Shown here piece after piece: positions 8,431 to 18,288 of a stretch of DNA of 64,000 nucleotides; position 1 is the first letter of the stretch, and each line of letters begins with the position of its first letter. Where the stretch lies: assembly GCA_025769875.1 (NCBI GenBank), contig JAGFNK010000301.1:1-64000 (forward strand), written 5' to 3'. The notes under the pieces were generated by a model, which saw only the letters and a program-made list of their open reading frames with translations, was not told where the DNA came from and ran no database searches. This DNA is from Russula earlei (Eukaryota; Basidiomycota; Agaricomycetes; Russulales; Russulaceae). Position numbers and translations under genes: made by a program.

Positions 8431-11096
8431 TGTTTTGAATAAGTAGCGATCTTCCGGTACAGGTCGTTGGGGTTAAAAGGCTTACTGATGTAATCATTCA
8501 TACCCACCACATATACCCTATCCTTAATATCTATATTGGCAGAAGCTGTAAGGGCAATAATGGGTAGTGTTTTATATTTCTCTTCCGGCAGGCTCCTGAT
8601 AGCCTTCGTTGTTTGGTATCCGTCCATTTCAGGCATTTGCAGATCCATCAACACCATATCATACTCATTGGTTTGCACTAGTTGCAAGGCCGATATGCCG
8701 TTCTCCGCAACATCACTTTCCACATCCCACATGCTAAAAAAATGCCTGGCCAGTAATACATTGATCTGGTTATCCTCTGCAATCAGCAGCCTGGTACCCC
8801 GTAAACTTTTTTGTGCAGGATTCTGCTCTCTCTCCGGGTGCCGGGTAATGGATTTGAGGCCTCGTTTAAAAGCAAGGCTAAACATAAAAACAGAACCCTT
8901 ACCAAATTCACTCCTTACTGAAATAGAACCACCCATTAATTCAACCAGGCGTTTACTGATAGCCAGCCCAAGGCCGGTACCTCCAAACTTGCGGGTAGTA
9001 TCCGAAGCAGCCTGTGTAAAGCTTTCAAAAATGTATTCCAGCTTATCCGCAGGTATGCCAATACCGGTATCCGCCACTTCAAAATCAATGGTAATAATAT
9101 CACTATCCTGGCAGGCTACACTTGCCGCAATACTCACCTTACCCTTCTCAGTAAACTTAACAGCATTACTGATCAGGTTGGTTAATATTTGCCCAAGCCG
9201 TACCGGGTCGCCAATAACGGCATCCGGCAAATCCTGGTCGATCATTAACTTAAGCTGTATACCCTTCTCCTCTGCCTTTTGCAACAAAGCAAACCGGATA
9301 TTATCAATAAGGCCATGCAGGTTAAAATCCACATTCTCAAACTCTACCTTACCCGCCTCTATCTTATTAAAATCAAGGATGTCGTTAATGAGTACCAATA
9401 GGTTCTCAGCCGAGAATTTCAATATATCCAGGTACTTCAACTGCTGGGCCGTAGGGCTCTGCTGTATCAGCAAATGTGTAAAACCAATCACCGCATTCAT
9501 CGGCGTTCTTATCTCGTGGCTCATGGTAGAGAGGAACTGGGTTTTAGCCACCGCAGCCTGCTCTGCCTGTTCTTTGGCCTTGATCAACTCTTCTTCTGCT
9601 ACTTTATGCGCAGTGATATCCAGGATTGCCCCATATAATTTAGTAACCTGTCCGTACGCATTGATAATCGGTTTACCAATAGCCTGTATATATCGTATCT
9701 CTCCCGAAGGCCGTACAATACGCAATTCAAAATTGGAAGGCGTATGTGTAGCAACGGCTTTATTTACCTCGGCTTTATACAATTCCCGATCCTCCGGGTG
9801 GATCATCTTACCAAAAGTCACTGTATCCGGCCCGTCGCCCTCAGGGTCTAAACCAAATATCCGGAAAGCTTCCCGCGACCAGAAATTCTTACCCGTAAGC
9901 AAGTCAGCCTCCCAGCTACCGCTATGCGTAAGCGCCTGGGTTTCCGAAAGAAGGGCCTCACTACGTATCAACAACTCTTTCGCTTTCTTTTGTTCGGTAA
10001 TGTCATGCAATACCACCAATAGTATTGGTTTGTTATGGATAATGACAGGGTTAAGCGTCACCTCTACCGGGAACAATTCACCATCCACGCGCTGGTGCAT
10101 CCACTCAAACTGGTGATAGCCTTTTTCACGGGCCAGCCGATCCATCTCAACAGACTTCTCATCCGAGCGTCTTCCATCCGGCTGAAATTCAGGGGAAAAT
10201 ACAGCCGGGTGCAAGGAAAGCAATTCTGATTTATCCTTACAACGCAACATCTTCACAGCAGCCTGATTACAATTGATCACTCCCTTCTCACCCAATAATA
10301 AATGCGCATCAGTAGAATATTCAAATATCACTGACAGTTGCTCTTCTGCCATTTTACGCTCAGTAATATCCTGGCTAACACCATATATCTTTATCGCCTT
10401 CCCATTTTCAAAAACATACCTTCCCTTAGCATGTACCCATATTTCGCGGCCTTTGGCAGTGGTGCATGGCAATTCCATATCAAAGGGCATCCCGGTATTC
10501 ATTGCATTCTGGATAGTCTCAGTAACAATAGCGCGTATATCTTCCTTATACATCTCCAGGTTCATCGCCGTATCAGGTATGGGCATGGCAGGATCAAGAT
10601 CGAATATCTCGAATATCTCTTCGGACCATGTAGCTTTCGTTGTAATCAGGTCACGCTCCCAAACACCTATCCTTGCTATTTTTCCTATCTCGCGTAAAAG
10701 ACCTTCTGTTTGCTTATGTTGCGAACTATTGATTAAAATACCATCCCAGCATATGCCGCCATTTTCCAGTAAAAACGGTTGTGCATTTGTGCTTATCCAT
10801 TTTCGTTTACCGGAAGGCAATATGGCATAGCCCTCCCATTTCCATTCTGATAATTGAGTGGCCGATACAGCCAGGGAAGAAAGAAAACAGCTACTGGAAG
10901 CTTCATCAAAAACCGACAGGAATACCTGCAGGTCCTGCAGCACACACTCAGGTGTAAGTTCCAGCTCAGTAAATAGCCCGTTATTCAGGTAAGTAAAAGA
11001 ATAGCTTCCGTTAGCAGCTACCAGTTGGTAGGGAATGCCTTCCAGGTGGTCAAGAATAAAAGAATGGCTGTTAACGATGTCTTTTGTAACTGACAT
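8427..11096 (-). CDS. PAS hybrid sensor histidine kinase / response regulator
   Basis: Hybrid two-component protein of 889 residues without membrane segments. Four PAS-type modules occupy roughly residues 20-130 (weak), 135-250, 253-375 and 380-500. A short coiled coil leads into HisKA with the phospho-acceptor His near 527 (FLSTMSHEIRTPMNAVIGF). The HATPase domain (LTNLISNAVKFTEKGK, DTGIGIP, FGGTGLGLAISKR) is followed by a receiver domain from about 765 with the phospho-Asp in MVLMDLQMPEMDGY and the Lys in ISKPFNPN. No AraC or other DNA-binding domain follows the receiver, so this is not an HTCS regulator; the output must go through a phosphotransfer partner elsewhere. Confidence 0.93.
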   Translation of the reverse strand: MSVTKDIVNSHSFILDHLEGIPYQLVAANGSYSFTYLNNGLFTELELTPECVLQDLQVFLSVFDEASSSCFLSSLAVSATQLSEWKWEGYAILPSGKRKWISTNAQPFLLENGGICWDGILINSSQHKQTEGLLREIGKIARIGVWERDLITTKATWSEEIFEIFDLDPAMPIPDTAMNLEMYKEDIRAIVTETIQNAMNTGMPFDMELPCTTAKGREIWVHAKGRYVFENGKAIKIYGVSQDITERKMAEEQLSVIFEYSTDAHLLLGEKGVINCNQAAVKMLRCKDKSELLSLHPAVFSPEFQPDGRRSDEKSVEMDRLAREKGYHQFEWMHQRVDGELFPVEVTLNPVIIHNKPILLVVLHDITEQKKAKELLIRSEALLSETQALTHSGSWEADLLTGKNFWSREAFRIFGLDPEGDGPDTVTFGKMIHPEDRELYKAEVNKAVATHTPSNFELRIVRPSGEIRYIQAIGKPIINAYGQVTKLYGAILDITAHKVAEEELIKAKEQAEQAAVAKTQFLSTMSHEIRTPMNAVIGFTHLLIQQSPTAQQLKYLDILKFSAENLLVLINDILDFNKIEAGKVEFENVDFNLHGLIDNIRFALLQKAEEKGIQLKLMIDQDLPDAVIGDPVRLGQILTNLISNAVKFTEKGKVSIAASVACQDSDIITIDFEVADTGIGIPADKLEYIFESFTQAASDTTRKFGGTGLGLAISKRLVELMGGSISVRSEFGKGSVFMFSLAFKRGLKSITRHPEREQNPAQKSLRGTRLLIAEDNQINVLLARHFFSMWDVESDVAENGISALQLVQTNEYDMVLMDLQMPEMDGYQTTKAIRSLPEEKYKTLPIIALTASANIDIKDRVYVVGMNDYISKPFNPNDLYRKIATYSKH

Positions 11097-11194
11097 TGTG
11101 ATTTTTTATGGCTTGCAGGTAACACCGGGAACGGTCCCCGGTATAATACAAAATAAAGATACCTAATATTTTGCCAAACTATTGCCGGCTAGCA

Positions 11195-12292
11195 TTAGCC
11201 AAAATAAACCGTGATATGTTTGCGGTGTGATAACTTAATCATCCTGATAGTACTGATACCAAGGTCTTTTCCATGATCGCTAATGAGGTATAAAGATGCC
11301 GTAACATTCGGAACAGCCAGCATAGCATAGAAATAACCGATAAGGCCACCCTTGGGTAAAAATTCAATATCCGTTTTATCTGTTTTCGCAATTATTCCCT
11401 TTTCATCAAGGCTCGCTCTTATCGAATTGATCATTGGTATTCCATCACCAGCCACTGTTTCCTCTTTTATGGCAAGCTGCGGTGTACGTTACCGGCAGCT
11501 GCTATTTTCCATTGTTGAAAAAGTATCTCACTTGTGGGCATTCGTTCTGCGTTGCCGCTTTTAGGGTTGTAATACGTTTCACCGGGGCCACCCAAAGCAT
11601 ACGTCTGGTTAGGGATCATTCTACCTTGTTCAAAATCTACTGTTGTTGTGTACTCCCCCTTAGCTACATTTCTATCATAAGATGCTGGCCGTGCGTTATA
11701 GTTAGATGCCATATCCCAAACAGGTTTTTTTTCTGCAGCCATTTCCGCACCTTTTACATCATCCTCTTCACCTTGCTTCCCTGTTGTCTTGTAATAATTT
11801 TCAAAAAACCAGTCCCTTGCTTCCTGGGTGGTGGGGTCAAGCTGTCCTCCTCTTTCTTTTACGGCAGCATGCATATCATCCCATCTTTTTTTCCCTTTCG
11901 TCACCATATCATCAATATTGCTCGAAGGGGCTTCATGGCCGGAATCAGGATTAATTTGGGCAAGCGCATCTATTTGCCACTCTTTGTGAGATCTCCAGCG
12001 CAATCGTTCTGCTACCTGCCTCGAAAGTCCTTCTTCTCCCGCCTCTGTATAAGCCATGGCTGCATCAAGTCGTCTATACCACCAGGTATGCCCGCTTGCT
12101 GTGGGTGGTGTCCATTTAAGATAATCCGGGCCTGCATCGTCCCATTTCGCCTGTATAACAGGCTGGCCGGTTGCCATAGCCGAAACTGCCGGCAAACTAA
12201 GGGCATTATTATGCTGGCTCTGCTGATTAGCCACAGCTTTTGAAAGAACGGCATTGCTTTTATGTATCCGGCTATTTTCCAGGCAATCTCAT
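11195..12292 (-). pseudogene. Uncharacterised protein with eCIS-cargo-like N-terminus, two frameshifts
   Basis: Three overlapping reading frames on the minus strand form one protein of about 365 residues. It would start at the ATG at 12292 (MRLP, then ENSRIHKSNAVLSKAVAN after a one-base surplus near 12279-12280), run in a second frame to about 11486, lose one base near 11485-11487, and end at 11195 (TPQLAIKEETVAGDG then FLPKGGLIGYFYAML). The N-terminal 50 residues (KSNAVLSKAVAN, SLPAVSAMATGQPVIQAKW) resemble the leader of Bacteroidota proteins linked to extracellular contractile injection systems, where a KS-VAN-SQ stretch and a V(I/A)QxK motif precede the cargo. The rest has no fold I recognise (WWYRRLDAAMAYTEAGEEG, ARDWFFENYYKTTGK). 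No injection-system gene is in the window. Function unknown; the cargo idea is inference. Confidence 0.5.
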
Positions 12293-12333
12293 TTTAAGTA
12301 TAATAATAATATAAAAAATGCGAAAAACAAAGA

Positions 12334-12371
12334 AATACATAAGCCCGGGTGTATACCCGGGCTTATGTATT
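12334..12371 (-). terminator. Rho-independent terminator of the DUF4142 gene
   Basis: A perfect 17-base-pair stem (12334-12350 and 12355-12371, GTAT loop, core AAGCCCGGG/CCCGGGCTT). On the minus strand it is followed by TTCTTTGTTTTT. It lies 22 bases after the DUF4142 stop. Confidence 0.9.
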
Positions 12372-12392
12372 ATTCAATAATAAACATCTCTT

Positions 12393-12908
12393 TTACTGTC
12401 CGCTCGCTGCTATAGAAAGCGCATTATTATAATTAGTTTGTATAGTGATCAGGTATACATTAGCATAGTTCTTTAAAACAATATTGCTACCGGTATTGAT
12501 CTCGTACTGGTACAGCGCAATCAGGTTCTGGTGATCTGTAACCTGCGTACGCATATAGGTAGTATCGAAAGCAATACCCGATAAATTACCCATTTCCTGG
12601 ATGAGTACCTGGTGAATGGTATCAGCCACCTGTGGTGTTTGTACATGTACATACACACCAATGGAATCCAGCGCCTGCTGGGCAGCGCTATAATCGCTGA
12701 TCATTCTTTGCGAATAGGCTCTTACGGAATCACTAACGGCTTTTGTAACAGCTAACTGCCCGCCATTTATTTGAGCATGATTGCTATAAGAAGCCTGTAT
12801 AATAAAATTCTGATCTGTGGCATTCAATGAGCTATTAAGGCTGGTATCATCCTTATTACACGCCCACATTGCCATTATTGTAGTAAGGATAACAATTGTC
12901 TTTTTCAT
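12393..12908 (-). CDS. DUF4142 domain lipoprotein
   Basis: Predicted lipoprotein of about 171 residues: a signal sequence ending in a lipobox (MKKTIVILTTIMAMWAC), then the four-helix, ferritin-like DUF4142 domain with its typical stretches (ATDQNFIIQASYSNHAQINGG, RAYSQRMISDYSAAQQALD). The open frame reaches back to 13019, but the Met at 12908 gives a clean lipoprotein signal. These proteins are common in Bacteroidota envelopes and stress-related operons; no enzymatic role is established. Single-gene unit with its own terminator. Confidence 0.88.
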   Translation of the reverse strand: MKKTIVILTTIMAMWACNKDDTSLNSSLNATDQNFIIQASYSNHAQINGGQLAVTKAVSDSVRAYSQRMISDYSAAQQALDSIGVYVHVQTPQVADTIHQVLIQEMGNLSGIAFDTTYMRTQVTDHQNLIALYQYEINTGSNIVLKNYANVYLITIQTNYNNALSIAASGQ

Positions 12909-13044
12909 AAAAGAAGAATTTGTGATAAAATAGATAACACTCCAAACCATACTTTGCAAAACCCATGCTATGAATATCACTGTATACAAGCCATCCACGA
13001 TTGGCAAATTATTCCCCACTTATACAAACATCCTTCTTATCATT

Positions 13045-13072
13045 AACAATTAACCATTGACAATTCACAATT
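13045..13072. repeat. Heptamer array, four units
   Basis: Four consecutive 7-base units, AACAATT, AACCATT, GACAATT, CACAATT, in the gap after the META-domain gene; the last units overlap its stop codon at 13065. Same unit family as the arrays at 15989-16123, 18254-18288, 24341-24459, 30782-30816 and 45261-45288. Confidence 0.75.
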
Positions 13073-13523
13073 GGCGTATTACCTTCTTCACCTCCTTTCT
13101 TGTCCATTTGGATAACGGCGTTTGGTCAGCCATCAATACCAATACGCCATCCTGTATCTTATAAGAGGTCACCCGTAATAAATTGGCTATAAACTCTTTT
13201 TCATTATACCCTTCGCATAACATTTTAGTGGTAATGATCTGCTGGCTGAAGGATAAACTACCACTGCCGATCATGCAATTACCGCTCATCTGGTTACAAC
13301 CCGTAAAACCGGTGAACTTCTTATCGCCCACACTAAAATGAATAAACGGCATTTTGCCCGTAGCAGTATCTGAAGCAAGCACCGGTACCAATATCCAGGT
13401 ACCATTTAGGCTGGTACTATCAGTTGGCATACTGGCAACAACAGTAACCTGCTGCGCTAACACCTGCTGCCGGCTACCCAACATTGCTATAACCAGCAAC
13501 ACACATAAGATTGTTCTTTTCAT
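13065..13523 (-). CDS. META domain (HslJ-like) protein
   Basis: Exported protein of about 152 residues: a signal peptide (MKRTILCVLLVIAMLGS, ending near VLAQ) and one META domain, the fold of the heat-shock lipoprotein HslJ. The domain signature is clear in GTWILVPV, FTGFTGCNQMSGNCMIG and the MLCEGYNEKEFIANLL block. The start at 13523 is fixed by the signal peptide and by an ATGA overlap: its ATG shares four bases with the TGA of the transketolase frame, which suggests translational coupling. META proteins are envelope proteins of uncertain role. Confidence 0.85.
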   Translation of the reverse strand: MKRTILCVLLVIAMLGSRQQVLAQQVTVVASMPTDSTSLNGTWILVPVLASDTATGKMPFIHFSVGDKKFTGFTGCNQMSGNCMIGSGSLSFSQQIITTKMLCEGYNEKEFIANLLRVTSYKIQDGVLVLMADQTPLSKWTRKEVKKVIRQL

Positions 13524-15369
13524 AACATATCTTTTACTCTTTTTACGATCCACTTAGCGCTAATACCTGCATCATCCAGCAACTCATCTTTCTTGCCACT
13601 CTGTGAAATAGCCTTTACACCCATCTTCTCTACCCGCACGCCTTCACCTGCTACAGCAGCAGCCACAAAATCGCCCATACCTCCATGAATAAAATGATCT
13701 TCTACCGTAATGATAACAGGCTGTTTTGTCTCCTGTGCGCAACGCAATAAGGTGTCTTTATCAATCGGGCTAATAGAATAACAATCCAATACACGAACCT
13801 GGATACCCTCTTTTTGCAAAGCGGTAGCAGCTGTAAGCGCTTCAAATACAGTAATGCCGGTAGCAGCTATCGTTAACACATCATCCGCTGATGACCGTAA
13901 TACCTTCGAACCGCCTATTTCAATGATTCATCAGTCGCATATAATACAGCCGTCTTAGGCCTCAGCGTACGCATATAAACAAGCCCTGTATGGGAAAGCA
14001 TCAACGGGGTTAATGAAGCCGTAGAGACCGCATCTGCGGGTTGAAGAACCACCGTATCAGGCAGGGTACCAAACAGGGCTATATCTTCCAATGCCATTTG
14101 CGAGGGACCATCTTCACCTATTGATACCCCTACATGCGAACCAATAAACTTGATATTCGCTTCCGATACGCGCGCCATACGGATCTGGTCTGCCGCACGC
14201 GTTAGAAATGCACCAAAAGTTGCCACAAAAGGTATCCGCTGCAACCTCGATAATCCTGCAGCAACAGATACCATATTCTGCTCTGCTATATAACATTCCA
14301 CAAACCTTTCGGGGAATGCTTTTAAAGAATCTTCCGTAAACGTCGAGTTCTTCACATCACCATCCAACACATAGATCCGCTTATCCTTTCTCCCTAGCCC
14401 GGCCAACACTTCTCCCAATACTTCACGTGTAGCATATTCTTTATGAGGGTCAAAAGAGATGGCATCATCTATGACCTTTGTATTCCCGTCAGGTGCATGC
14501 GCACCAGAGGCCCCAACAGCAGCGCTTTGCAGGCTGAATAGTAGTGTATCATCCACCTCTCCCAATTCTTCCAATGCTTTCTGCAGCTCTTCTTTTTTTA
14601 ACGCCTTCCCATGCCAGTTATCTTTATTCTCCAGGAACGAAATGCCCTTACCCTTGTATGTTTTGGCAACAATAGCCAAAGGTTTCCCGCTCTTATTATT
14701 GATGGCCTGTTTAAAGGCATTGTCAATTTCAGCGATATCATGCCCATCAATAGTGATCACCTCAAAACCAAATGACTCAAACCGGTTGGCATACTGCTCA
14801 ATATGATGCCCAAACATAGTTTCACCACTTTGTGCCAAACGGTTGATATCAAGAATTGCCACCAGGTTATCCAGGCGATGAAATGACGCAAAATTTACCG
14901 CCTCCCATACCTGTCCTTCCGCTAATTCCCCATCACCCAACAATACATACGACCGGTAAGGCAGGCCTTCTCTTTTGGCCAGTAATGCAAGTCCCGCACC
15001 TACTGATAATCCCTGCCCCAGGGAACCTGTCGCAGCTTCCGCATACACAAACCTCGGAACCGGGTGCCCCTGAAAACGGCTGCCAAATTTGCGCAGGGTT
15101 TTCAACTCTTCCAGCGGGTAAGCTCCTGCCATTCCAAACAAGGTATATAATAAAGGCGCCGCGTGCCCTTTGGAAAGCACAAAACGGTCATTGTATTCAC
15201 TCAAAGGATGGCGGATATCATACACAAAATAATGATCGAATAAAACAGTGATAATATCTGCTGCCGAAAGGCAGGAAGTAGGATGTCCCGATTCTGCCTC
15301 AGTTGTGGAAATAAGACACCATTTTCTAACCAGTTTGGCTTTTGATTGTATTTCTTCTATGTTCTGCAT
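13520..15369 (-). pseudogene. Transketolase, one frameshift near the 3' end
   Basis: Thiamine-diphosphate enzyme of the pentose phosphate pathway. The frame from 15369 to 13915 (484 aa) holds the N-terminal TPP domain (GHPTSCLSAADI, SKGHAAPLLYT, the GDGELAEGQVWEA motif with Mg/TPP ligands) and the pyrimidine-binding domain (EQNMVSVAAGLSR, FATFGAFLTRAADQIR). The C-terminal domain continues in another frame to 13520 (DDVLTIAATGITVFEALTAA). Adding one T next to 13922-13923 joins them as ATDES-F-EIGGSKVL and gives 616 residues, normal for the short bacterial form. Because this is a central metabolic enzyme, a sequencing indel is at least as likely as a real break. It is followed by the coupled META gene. 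Confidence 0.85.
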
Positions 15370-15505
15370 AACGGTTGCTTACAGGTGATAACCATAATAT
15401 GATTGGTAATTACCCAATAACGGTTCTCAAAATACCTGCCATCATTAATTCCATCCATTTCTATATAACAAATAAAAATGGTATAAGAGTTGTAAAGACA
15501 GAAAC

Positions 15506-15985
15506 ATGCTATACAATAAAGTACTCCTCGAAAGCATTGCAGAAAAGCTGATCGCTAAAAAATCTACCATTGCAGTAGCAGAAAGTGTTACCCTCCGGGC
15601 ACCTGCAGGCAGCTTTTTCCTATGCCACCAATGCCCCGCTCTTTTTCCAGGGCGGCATCACTACCTGTAATGTAGGTCAGCAATGTAAACACCTCATGAT
15701 AGAACCTACCCACGCCATATCCTGTAATTGTGTATCGGAGAAAATAGCAGAAGAAATGGCCACTCATGCCAGCTCGCTTTTCTAAGCGATTATGGTATAG
15801 GGATTACCGGTTATGCCGTACCAATGCCCGAAACCGGCGCCCACCAACTATTTGCCTATATAGCTGTTGCCTTTAAGGAATTTGTGATCTTATCCGAAAA
15901 GCTCACCTCCGCCCCCTCTGATAGTATAGCCGTTCAATTACTCTACGCCAACAAAGCCCTCGAACATTTAGACGGAATACTTTAA
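15506..15985 (+). pseudogene. CinA C-terminal family (nicotinamide-nucleotide amidase), two frameshifts
   Basis: A stand-alone CinA C-terminal domain protein (PncC type), which in characterised members hydrolyses nicotinamide mononucleotide to nicotinate mononucleotide. It is spread over three frames: MLYNKVLLESIAEKLIAKKS with AVAESVT from 15506; then SGHLQAAFSYATNAPLFFQG and CNCVSEKIAEEMATH; then LSDYGIGITGYAVPMPETG and LFAYIAVAF to 15985. One surplus C at 15591-15593 and one missing T in 15778-15781 explain both shifts, giving 159 residues, the usual length. The conserved AES motif holds the family's catalytic serine. Divergent from the transketolase gene. Confidence 0.82.
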
Positions 15986-15988
15986 AAA

Positions 15989-16123
15989 GTTATCAGTTGT
16001 AGGTTATACGTTATAAGTAAGAATCAACTTCTCTTCTCCTTTCCTACTTATAACTTAAAACTTATCACTTACAACTCTTCCTCCCTCAACGTACAACGTA
16101 AAACGTATTACGTACAACTTTTA
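15989..16123. repeat. Three consecutive heptamer arrays, partly inverted
   Basis: Array A, 15989-16023: GTTATCA, GTTGTAG, GTTATAC, GTTATAA, GTAAGAA. Array B, 16046-16080: ACTTATA, ACTTAAA, ACTTATC, ACTTACA, ACTCTTC. Array C, 16089-16123: ACGTACA, ACGTAAA, ACGTATT, ACGTACA, ACTTTTA. Every unit is exactly 7 bases. A is roughly the reverse complement of B, so the pair could fold. They fill most of the gap between the CinA and small-lipoprotein genes. Confidence 0.8.
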
Positions 16124-16216
16124 ACACTCCCATTGGGTTACAAACTAACGGTTGATAGTATTCATATATCGCAGGCCTGCAACTTTTGATTTCATCATCA
16201 TTAAAACGTGTAAAAA

Positions 16217-16609
16217 ATGAAAAAGGTTCTCCCTGCTGCAATCATTATTGCAGCCTGTGCATTCATTGTGGTAGCCTGTAAATGGTTCAAAACCAACACT
16301 ACGCAACAACCATTTAGTATCGTAGGTAACTGGAAAGTAGACTCCTTCTATACGGTACAAAAAACCGGCGACAGCTCCCTGTTTGCACTATTTGCCGATG
16401 CGCGTAAAAACCCCGTCGGTGTTAGTTTCCAGGCAGATAGCATCGTAATACTGCCTTCACGAAAAGATACTACAGCCTATTATCTGAAGGACTCAACAGT
16501 CTTTATCAAAGAAGACTCCTCATTCGTACCCTATCACCTGGCTATTACCAGCGATAGCCGGGTATCGCTTACCTCTGCAGACAGCGTTGTACTGGTACTA
16601 AAGAAATAA
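16217..16609 (+). CDS. Small lipoprotein, lipocalin-like
   Basis: Predicted lipoprotein of 130 residues. The signal sequence (MKKVLPAAIIIAACAFIVVAC) ends in a lipobox, followed by about 105 residues of alternating strands (SIVGNWKVDSFYTVQ, VGVSFQADSIVILPSR, TAYYLKDSTVFIKE, VSLTSADSVVLVL). The opening IVGNWKVDS is typical of the lipocalin-like small proteins of Bacteroidota, which suggests a beta-barrel binding a small ligand. I do not recognise a closer family. It stands 80 bases before the DUF4349 gene on the same strand. Confidence 0.7.
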   Translation: MKKVLPAAIIIAACAFIVVACKWFKTNTTQQPFSIVGNWKVDSFYTVQKTGDSSLFALFADARKNPVGVSFQADSIVILPSRKDTTAYYLKDSTVFIKEDSSFVPYHLAITSDSRVSLTSADSVVLVLKK

Positions 16610-16690
16610 TAACTGCATTTGCCATACTAACGATTGCCCTGCTATATGTAATCTTTCCTTAACTGCATCTCACTAATAAACCATACACTT

Positions 16691-17522
16691 ATGAAACGTT
16701 TACTTTTCATAGCCTCTATAGCTATGCTGCTACTCTCATGCGCAAACAAAAAAGAAGCAATACAAGACCAGGATGGTAAGCAGGAAGAGCCACAAACACC
16801 TAAAACACCCACCCCACCTGCATCAGCCAATAACATAACACCTGCTGAAGACTGGGACAAGAAGATCATTAAAACTGCCGATGTAGCGCTGGAATTAAAA
16901 GATTATAATACCTGGAACAACAATCTCCACACAAGCATTAAACGCTATGGTGCCTATATAGCGCAGGAAGAACAAACACAAAATGACGATATGCTGCAAA
17001 ACACGGTTTCCATTAAAGTACCGGTAGCACAATTCGAAGACCTCATGAATTCCTTCACAGGGGAAGGCATCAAGGTACTGCAAAAGAAGATCGCTACAGA
17101 AGATGTAACCGGCCAGATCATCGATACAAAAGCAAGAACCGAAGCAAAAAAAACAGGTACGCGACCAATACATGGGCCTGCTCAAACAGGCAAAGAATAT
17201 GAAGGACATCCTGCAGGTACAGGGCGAGATCAATACTATCCAGGAAGACATTGAATCCGCCTCAGGCCGCGTAACCTTTCTTACACACCAGGCCGCTTAC
17301 AGCACCATCAACATTCGTTATTTTCAATACCTGGGCAATGGTGTAAAGCCCACCGGAGAACCTTCCTTCTTTGTTAAGCTCGCAGAAGCCTTTTCCAATG
17401 GTATTGCTGTTGTCGGCAACATACTGTTATTCTTTGTAACCATATGGCCATTGATTATTGTTCTTGTAGTAGCTTTACTGTTATGGAAGCGCAGGAAACA
17501 ACCGGTCGTAAAAAACACGTAG
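16691..17522 (+). pseudogene. DUF4349 lipoprotein, one frameshift
   Basis: Predicted lipoprotein with a DUF4349 domain. The first frame gives the lipobox signal (MKRLLFIASIAMLLLSC), a Pro/Thr-rich linker, and the start of the domain (IIKTADVALELKDYNTWNNN, NTVSIKVPVAQFEDLMNSF). After DTKARTEAKK the right frame shifts by one base and continues QVRDQYMGLLKQAKNMKDIL, IRYFQYLGN and a C-terminal membrane segment (VVGNILLFFVTIWPLIIVLV) before a KRRK tail. The shift is a run of eight A at 17146-17153 where seven restore one frame of 276 residues. The function of the family is unknown. The 3' end overlaps the sirtuin start by 40 bases. Confidence 0.82.
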
Positions 17523-18200
17523 TAGTATTAACAGGAGCAGGCATCAGTGCGGAGAGTGGCCTGAAAACGTTTCGCGATAGCGATGGTTTGTGGGAAGGAT
17601 ATAATGTGTACGAAGTAGCTACGCCACGGGGTTTTCACGCCAACCCGCAACTGGTGCTTGACTTCTATAATATGCGCAGGAAAGATGTAGCGGCAGCCCA
17701 ACCGAATGCAGCGCATACAGGACTCGCCGAACTGGAAAAGGATTTTGATATTACCATCATCACACAAAATATAGACGACCTGCACGAGCGTGGCGGCAGC
17801 AGTAAGATCCTCCACCTGCATGGCCAAATATTCAAGATGCGCAGTGTGTTTGATGAAACAACGGTCTATCCCATTACCGGTGATATACAGCTGGGAGATA
17901 CAGCGCCGGATGGACACCAGTTACGGCCCCACATAGTATGGTTTGAAGAACCGGTACCGTTGATTGAAGAAGCAGCCCGTATTGCTGCATCTGCGGATAT
18001 CTTCGTGGTAATAGGTACCTCCTTACCAGGTATACCCTGCAGCAGGCCTGGTAGATATCGCCCATCATTCTATCCCTAAATTTATTATTGATAAAAAGAT
18101 ACCCTATACCTCCTCGCTAACCAATCTCACTATCATTGAAAAGAGCGCCGGCGAAGGCATACAGGAACTAAAAGAACACCTACAGAAATGGCTGAGGTAA
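17483..18200 (+). pseudogene. Sirtuin NAD-dependent protein deacylase, one frameshift
   Basis: Sir2-family enzyme that removes acyl groups from lysine using NAD. Visible motifs: the NAD-binding GAGISAESGLKTFRD, QNIDDLHERGG, the catalytic His in HLHG, and PHIVWFEE. The YxxR pair in FYNMRR is the marker of desuccinylase/demalonylase (SIRT5/CobB) sirtuins. None of the four zinc-ribbon cysteines is present between HLHG and PHIVWF. One surplus C at 18026-18027 breaks the frame after IGTSL. The other frame continues QVYPAAGLVDIAHHSIPKF and ends at 18200, giving 238 residues. Start at 17483, as the upstream part of the frame is the end of the DUF4349 gene. Confidence 0.85.
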
Positions 18201-18253
18201 ATACGTCATTGCACCTTCGCGTCCCTTGCCTCTTTGCGTGAAACATCCTTCCT

Positions 18254-18288
18254 ACGTATGACGTATTACTTACAACGTACAACTTAAC
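18254..18288. repeat. Heptamer array, five units
   Basis: ACGTATG, ACGTATT, ACTTACA, ACGTACA, ACTTAAC: five exact 7-base units in the gap between the sirtuin and the convergent gene, overlapping the latter's probable stop. Just upstream (18214-18245) lies a copy of the dispersed CTTTGCGTGAAA-type repeat. Confidence 0.75.

Noticed and set aside
8536..10116. A 526-residue plus-strand open frame
   Set aside because: It lies wholly antisense to the well-supported hybrid histidine kinase, is Ser/Cys-rich without domains, and is the mirror of the kinase codon pattern.
8427..11096. HTCS regulator of the pectin locus
   Set aside because: There is no periplasmic sensor, no membrane segment and no AraC-type DNA-binding domain; it ends with a receiver domain.
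11434..12243. A 269-residue plus-strand open frame
   Set aside because: Antisense to the eCIS-like gene; its residues (Cys/Phe/Ile-rich) have no motif, whereas the minus strand gives a normal, motif-bearing protein once frameshifts are allowed.
13520..15369. Naturally split transketolase (two-subunit type)
   Set aside because: Two-subunit forms split between the TPP and pyrimidine domains. Here the break lies just before the C-terminal domain and one base restores a continuous conserved motif.
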